Of a stretch of DNA of 64,000 nt, positions 63,838-64,000 are shown one piece after another. Within the stretch, counting starts at the first letter, position 1; every line of letters starts with the position of its first letter. The position numbers were made by a program, and so were the translations under genes. The notes below the pieces were generated by a model. It searched no databases, had not been told where the DNA came from, and saw nothing but the letters and a program-made list of their open reading frames with translations. The DNA is from Sva-07 sp963717385 (GTDB taxonomy: Bacteria; Actinomycetota; Acidimicrobiia; Acidimicrobiales; Ilumatobacteraceae), in assembly GCA_963717385.1 (NCBI GenBank), contig CAVQWE010000010.1, forward strand, positions 172,047 to 236,046, written 5' to 3'.

Positions 63838-64000
63838 ATGTTTCATCCGTTCCGGTTCTCCTCAGTCATCGGGGAGGACCGGACCGATCTGTTCGCCGTC
63901 GCGGCGGCGCAGGAAGCCCTCGAGCGACGACACGGGCGCAGCGTGATCAACGTGAATTCGACCGCCACGGGTGGCGGAGTCGCCGAGATGCTCCACGTGC
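63838..64000 (+). CDS. Glycosyltransferase, trehalose-synthase-like (TreT type), N-terminal part
   Basis: The window ends after 54 codons. The reading is MFHPFRFSSVIGEDRTDLF, then SVINVNSTATGGGVAEMLHV. The last motif matches the donor-side loop VNST-x-x-GGGVAEML of retaining glycosyltransferases that make trehalose from nucleotide-glucose and glucose. The start ATG has ggag 10 bases upstream. Function is an inference from the short N-terminus only. Confidence 0.7.
   Translation, partial: MFHPFRFSSVIGEDRTDLFAVAAAQEALERRHGRSVINVNSTATGGGVAEMLHV

Overview
The window reads as a high-GC actinobacterial chromosome segment. The best guess is class Acidimicrobiia, an Ilumatobacter-like marine lineage. 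This is an inference from gene content and protein style: an rpsA-coaE pair, an ANTAR regulator beside polA, a tyrosine-type Pol I motif B, a mycobacterial-type alpha-methylacyl-CoA racemase and an obgE-proB pair. No rRNA or other phylogenetic marker is present. There is no prophage, insertion sequence or CRISPR array. Many genes that must be functional (polA, rpsA, murJ, fabF, proB) are broken by single-base indels, often in homopolymers, so most apparent frameshifts are probably sequencing or assembly errors. Coordinates of such genes are given end to end across the breaks.

Layout. 1-3.5 kb: purine genes, with a PurD-PurM fusion cut by the window edge, then purN and guaB. 3.6-10.4 kb: a secreted metallophosphoesterase, a serine hydrolase, a CDP-alcohol phosphotransferase / TVP38 / flavin oxidoreductase group and a rhodanese protein, all indel-rich. 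10.5-13.7 kb: a MoxR-VWA pair divergent from a methyltransferase. 13.7-19 kb: murJ, obgE-proB and a dGTPase-like HD hydrolase. 19-24 kb: a lipoprotein, a PIG-L deacetylase, alpha-methylacyl-CoA racemase, an alpha/beta hydrolase and galK. 24-29 kb: a PH/SHOCT protein, two CNNM (CorC/HlyC) membrane proteins and an MFS transporter carrying a cyclic-nucleotide-binding domain. 29.3-32.8 kb: a glutathione peroxidase with an in-frame UGA at the catalytic position, followed by genes for gamma-glutamyl ligase, M20 amidohydrolase and gamma-glutamylcyclotransferase. 32.9-41.2 kb: coaE, rpsA, a methyltransferase, a flavoprotein, polA, an ANTAR regulator, two small-family proteins and a tRNA.

41.2-63.5 kb is a lipid-synthesis supercluster. 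On the plus strand is type II fatty-acid synthesis: fabD (with an extra lipoyl-like domain), fabH-fabG (one continuous frame), acpP, fabF and a phosphopantetheinyl transferase. Converging on it from the minus strand is a megasynthase locus: a hotdog thioesterase, an acyl-CoA dehydrogenase, a roughly 3000-residue KS-AT-KS-ACPx5-KR-DH synthase and a roughly 1770-residue single-chain carboxylase. The five ACPs are near-identical at DNA level, and all carry Thr where the phosphopantetheine Ser is expected. The carboxylase keeps its biotin and carboxyltransferase regions but has lost the signature residues of its biotin carboxylase domain.

The most notable items are the candidate selenoprotein peroxidase with an adjacent SECIS-like hairpin and its thiol operon, the megasynthase locus with its odd ACPs and degenerate carboxylase, and the PurD-PurM fusion upstream of purN.
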